Assembly (NCBI GenBank): GCA_023132075.1
Contig: JAGLYT010000047.1
Coordinates: 1-8,957, forward strand
DNA length: 8,957 nucleotides
Direction of reading: 5' to 3'
Source of the DNA: a bacterium
GTDB lineage: Bacteria > CBDUZB01 > JAGLHV01
Below the pieces are notes generated by a model, which was not told the DNA's origin, did no database searches, and saw nothing but the letters and a program-made list of their open reading frames with translations. A program made the translations under genes and the position numbers. This document shows, piece after piece, positions 8,101 to 8,957 of this stretch. Position 1 is the stretch's first letter. Every line of letters begins with the position of its first letter.

Positions 8101-8957
8101 TATCTCTATCTTTTTCATGTCAAACATTTCCACTTCAAACATCTTCAACAAAGTCAGTTCCAACGCTTTTGTCTCCAGGGCCTTTATCTCTACCTTATCT
8201 AATTTCCAGTCTTTAATTAGAGTATTAAGCTCTGCCCTGGTTATTTCCTTGATTTTAGCTAATTCTACCAATTTCATTTCAAGTAAGGCTGTTTTTATAT
8301 CGCTTAACTGCTTGGGGGATAATTCCAAACCAAAATTATCAGCCAGAGCTTTTTGAAGGTCTTTAAGCTCTATATTCCTTATATCTTTAACACTAAACTG
8401 CTCAAGTATTTTTTCCTTAAATAGTTCAAATTTAAGTGAGTTCAAATCTATATCGAATTTCCTGGCTAATCCCTCTATGCTCAGACCGGACTCTCTAAAT
8501 CTTATCTCCACTTTACCTAAAATAAAATCACCCAAAGTTAAGCTTGCGTCTCCCAATTTCAACCCTTCAAATATCTGCAGCTTACAAATAGACAGCTTAA
8601 GTTCTTTAAGCTGCACATCGGTCAAATCTTTTATACCAAATTCCAAAGCTAACTCTTTTAACTTTATTAGATCAACACTTTCTACCTTTGCTAATTCCAA
8701 TATCTTCGCTTTGAATACTTTAAAGTTAAGGGCACTTATATCTACTCCTTCTAAACCAAACCGGTCGACTAACTCTTTAATATCGTCAATTTTTATGTCT
8801 TTTAACTCTTTTCCTTCAATCTTTAATATTTCCAGAAACTTTATTTTTATTATTTCTAACCTGATATCTTTTAACTCCATATCGGTCAATTTTAAATCCA
8901 GTTCTTTGACAATTTTATTTAATAATGTAAGGTCTTTTAAATCTCTTATCTCTATCT
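1..8957 (-). CDS. Internal fragment of a giant multidomain protein: helical repeats, coiled coils, SecA-like ATPase, alpha/beta tail
   Basis: The reverse-complement frame whose codons occupy plus-strand triplets 1-3, 4-6 and so on to 8953-8955 has 2,985 sense codons and no TAA, TAG or TGA. It is open at both ends, so the true protein is longer and no start or ribosome binding site can be assigned. Composition is very rich in Lys, Glu, Leu and Ile in the first half and more balanced in the second. I counted only ten cysteines. I see no signal peptide and no convincing transmembrane helix; the most hydrophobic stretch, near residues 1331-1355, is broken by Asp, Asn, Lys and His. Domain order is repeat array (1-865), helical and coiled-coil region (866-1485), SecA-like motor (1486-2065), helical tail (2066-2285), alpha/beta region (2286-2985). 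The motor is the only recognisable enzyme. Such an architecture is reminiscent of giant Omnitrophota proteins, but that is inference. Overall function is unknown. Confidence 0.95.
967..1071 (-). other. Gln/Pro-rich linker within the alpha/beta region (residues ~2629-2663)
   Basis: A short low-complexity segment contains MQELHQQMQQQP followed by ILNPYIIPGVNFGVPF, with several prolines and a glutamine cluster. It is flanked on both sides by strand/helix sequence, so it probably links two folded parts of the alpha/beta region. It is the only clearly disordered-looking stretch in the C-terminal 700 residues. Confidence 0.6.
2101..2760 (-). other. Helical region following the motor (residues 2066-2285)
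   Basis: About 220 mostly helical residues follow the motor: YKYINNLDIGKKVENSIA, then KLITEVVLLQQMIVRSEG, LSLKKMQKDFEFTRE and LDAHARIKLDIKIKEIKDG. The position corresponds to the helical wing and scaffold region of SecA, but I could not align it convincingly. The C-terminal Cys-rich zinc-binding tail of SecA is absent; this stretch has no cysteine at all. It ends at a Gly/Pro-containing turn (SFEGTGPKDIK) and a last helix before the alpha/beta tail. Confidence 0.5.
2761..4500 (-). other. SecA-like superfamily 2 ATPase motor domain (residues 1486-2065)
   Basis: Motifs appear in SecA order. A Q-motif-like FNQQ ends at Q1537, exactly 21 residues before the Walker A lysine K1558, the spacing I recall for Q87 and K108 of E. 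coli SecA. Walker A is GTSAGKT (1553-1559; 4279-4299). Walker B/DEAD is VVRFDEIH (D1675, E1676; 3922-3933). GATGT (1881-1885; 3301-3315) matches the SecA GMTGT motif. Motif V is NERGLTGVDY (2005-2014). Then GVERFTQDLLIQAMGRIRR (2024-2042) parallels SecA [20 protein letters not shown], keeping both motif VI arginines (R2039, R2042). GDIYFYI follows, like the FYL strand after SecA motif VI. Catalytic positions look intact, so ATP hydrolysis is plausible. SecA uses this motor to push preproteins through SecYEG. Here the motor sits inside a giant protein, so it is not the housekeeping SecA. A generic SF2 helicase is the alternative. Confidence 0.85.
3496..3768 (-). other. Region matching the SecA preprotein-crosslinking domain position (residues ~1730-1820)
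   Basis: Between the DEIH and TGT motifs lies an insertion that tracks SecA closely from memory. FYIDVSKESKEYALSDKAIK resembles SecA's [20 protein letters not shown], and AAFRAKFLSEGEFSVVMPG resembles [40 protein letters not shown] then sits where SecA has VDEHTGR and the RRWSDGLHQA segment. This insertion is specific to SecA among SF2 proteins, so it is the strongest argument for a SecA origin rather than an ordinary DEAD-box helicase. The SecA signature residues themselves (HTGR, RWSDG) are mostly not kept, suggesting a changed substrate. Confidence 0.65.
4501..4671 (-). other. Linker preceding the motor domain (residues 1429-1485)
   Basis: About 57 residues, rich in aromatics (YGVKWRNNYDAF, HELWANFMEG, GIEWARLCEEYG), and compositionally unlike the repeats upstream. 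It may be the N-terminal part of the SecA-like domain, equivalent to the helical segment before the first nucleotide-binding fold of SecA, or an independent small module. No motif decides between them. Confidence 0.4.
4672..4893 (-). other. Predicted coiled coil 2 (residues ~1355-1428)
   Basis: Segments such as LKEVEIEIKKMEGIKKLES and IEIRIERLEKEAGD show hydrophobic residues at a/d-type spacing with dense Lys, Glu and Asp between. The segment lies just before the linker to the ATPase domain, where it could act as a lever or spacer (inference). Confidence 0.6.
4894..5295 (-). other. Small unassigned alpha/beta segment between coiled coils (residues ~1221-1354)
   Basis: Composition changes here: Pro, Gly, Phe, Tyr and Trp appear (KNFPEFEIEGTAWKL, ELYGIKGKYAELAGKMY). 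A strand-like pair follows (GESVIVKAGDIKFEITTI), then a hydrophobic helix ending in LLYHIIVAKL. It reads as a compact folded module of about 130 residues inserted between two coiled coils. I recognise no family. The hydrophobic helix contains Asp, Asn, Lys and His and is probably buried rather than membrane-spanning. Confidence 0.45.
5296..5808 (-). other. Predicted coiled coil 1 (residues ~1050-1220)
   Basis: This stretch is long, charged and nearly proline-free, with heptad-like hydrophobic spacing. Examples are IEIREKAHRIKYEQEF, YGRKIEETRQEIRQEM and LKIKKLEAKLECLQLGWKIA. It is interrupted around residue 1180 by a short loop (ISEPRSMRS) and ends near SEMVETTCNF. Coiled coils of this kind usually act as spacers or oligomerisation segments. 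The call rests on composition and spacing only, and the boundaries are approximate. Confidence 0.6.
5809..6360 (-). other. Unassigned helical region (residues 866-1049)
   Basis: Predominantly charged helical sequence with no clear repeat register. One short segment, VVLELSNGKQVKLKLEDI, looks like a beta-hairpin. A Pro/Thr-containing break (LEAVPTSEN) near residue 900 may separate two helical blocks. No motif or family is recognised. It joins the repeat array to the first coiled coil. Confidence 0.5.
6361..6780 (-). other. Decayed helical repeats (residues 726-865)
   Basis: The sequence remains Leu/Lys/Glu-rich and keeps scattered repeat hallmarks such as GLDIHMFAKKLDIKVKDF and LNGLAQELGLEVTSLKVEL. 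Unit lengths are irregular and the consensus fades. It looks like the older edge of the repeat array passing into unique sequence. It also carries the glycine-bearing insert type (KGEMKIDG, LEGRDITLNG) seen in longer units of the array. No named domain is recognised. Confidence 0.6.
6862..7200 (-). repeat. Three near-identical tandem units inside the helical repeat array
   Basis: The plus-strand motif TTTAGCTAACTCAATTAATTTT starts at 6889, 7021 and 7147 with minor changes after its first bases, giving periods of 132 and 126 bp (44 and 42 codons). The first two copies are followed by almost the same DNA as far as the AAACCAAATTTTTCAGC region. At protein level this gives successive KLEALK-x-KLIELAKIKDLK and LAEKFGLDLKPEEIKMV blocks. 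The extra two codons in the 132-bp unit encode an additional Ile-Glu pair. These are the most recently duplicated units in the window and define the repeat length best. Confidence 0.9.
7709..8111 (-). repeat. Higher-order direct repeat, downstream copy
   Basis: This is the partner of 8555-8957, in the same orientation and reading frame. The offset is a multiple of three, so the duplication keeps the frame. The match begins abruptly near 7709 (the plus-strand AATTTCAACCCTTC stretch). Below that the two copies encode different inserted segments, so one end of the duplicated block is probably visible here. The other end is not resolved, because the match still holds at the window edge. Confidence 0.9.
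8555..8957 (-). repeat. Higher-order direct repeat, upstream copy (runs off the window edge)
   Basis: This stretch aligns without gaps to 7709-8111 at an offset of exactly 846 bp (282 codons). By hand I count about 32 differences in 403 bases, roughly 92% identity. Identity is uneven: 8585-8734 and 8777-8886 are perfect matches, while 8735-8776 and roughly 8910-8934 are strongly diverged. It encodes two to three of the ~42-residue units, including the LKELKLSICKLQ segment with one of the protein's few cysteines. The copy probably continues beyond the window. Confidence 0.9.

Larger units (their letters stand above)
6781..8955 (-). repeat. Array of ~42-residue helical protein repeats (residues 1-725)
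   Basis: About sixteen consecutive units of 40-60 residues can be laid out by eye. The best consensus is a first helix like KLEALKIKLIELAKIKDLK, then a second containing DI-x-x-LAEKFGLDL, then a short KPEEIKMV-type segment. Leu, Ile, Phe and Ala recur at helix-packing spacing and Lys and Glu fill the surface, so a two-helix-per-unit alpha-solenoid or a bundle is the likely fold (inference). Several units carry 10-20 residue insertions with a glycine-containing, possibly beta-hairpin, segment, for example near residues 140-165 and 425-450. I do not recognise this as TPR, HEAT, ankyrin or another named repeat family. The array continues off the upstream edge of the window, so its total length is unknown. 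It is followed by decayed copies. Confidence 0.85.

Noticed and set aside
7499-8356. Plus-strand open frame of 285 codons
   Set aside because: It has the same Ser/Phe/Ile/Asn-rich composition, no recognisable motif, and is antisense to the helical repeat array.

Overview
The whole window lies inside one protein-coding gene on the minus strand. Reading the reverse complement from position 8955 down to position 1 gives 2,985 consecutive sense codons. I translated every line of this frame by hand and found no stop. The frame is open at both edges, so neither start nor stop codon is visible. The window therefore holds an internal fragment of a giant protein. There is no intergenic sequence, promoter, terminator, RNA gene or mobile element. 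Residue numbers below count from the upstream edge of the fragment: residue n has its codon at 8953-3(n-1) to 8955-3(n-1).

Layout from N to C terminus (right to left on the plus strand). Residues 1-725 (6781-8955) are a Leu/Ile/Lys/Glu-rich array of roughly 42-residue helical repeats. It contains a 282-codon higher-order duplication and a run of three nearly identical units. Residues 726-865 are decayed repeats. Residues 866-1428 are charged helical sequence with two likely coiled coils and a short alpha/beta insert. Residues 1486-2065 (2761-4500) are a SecA-like superfamily 2 ATPase with Walker A, DEIH, TGT, motif V and Q-x-x-G-R-x-x-R motifs in SecA order. This is the only part with a recognisable enzymatic fold. 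Residues 2066-2285 are helical, and residues 2286-2985 (1-2100) are a long non-repetitive alpha/beta region with recurring strand-type 'NVP' motifs and a Gln/Pro-rich linker.

The DNA is AT-rich and the coding strand strongly purine-rich. A single ORF of at least 9 kb, made of helical repeats plus an embedded SecA-like motor, resembles the giant ORFs reported from uncultured bacteria of the Omnitrophota (OP3) and similar host-associated or predatory lineages. That placement is an inference from architecture only, because no phylogenetic marker gene is present.

A working picture (inference) is a very long fibrous or solenoid protein carrying its own ATP-driven polypeptide or nucleic-acid motor. 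The ATPase motif residues look intact enough to be active. The substrate, location and role cannot be read from the window. The plus-strand ORFs, including those of 566 and 285 codons, are antisense shadows of the purine-rich coding strand.
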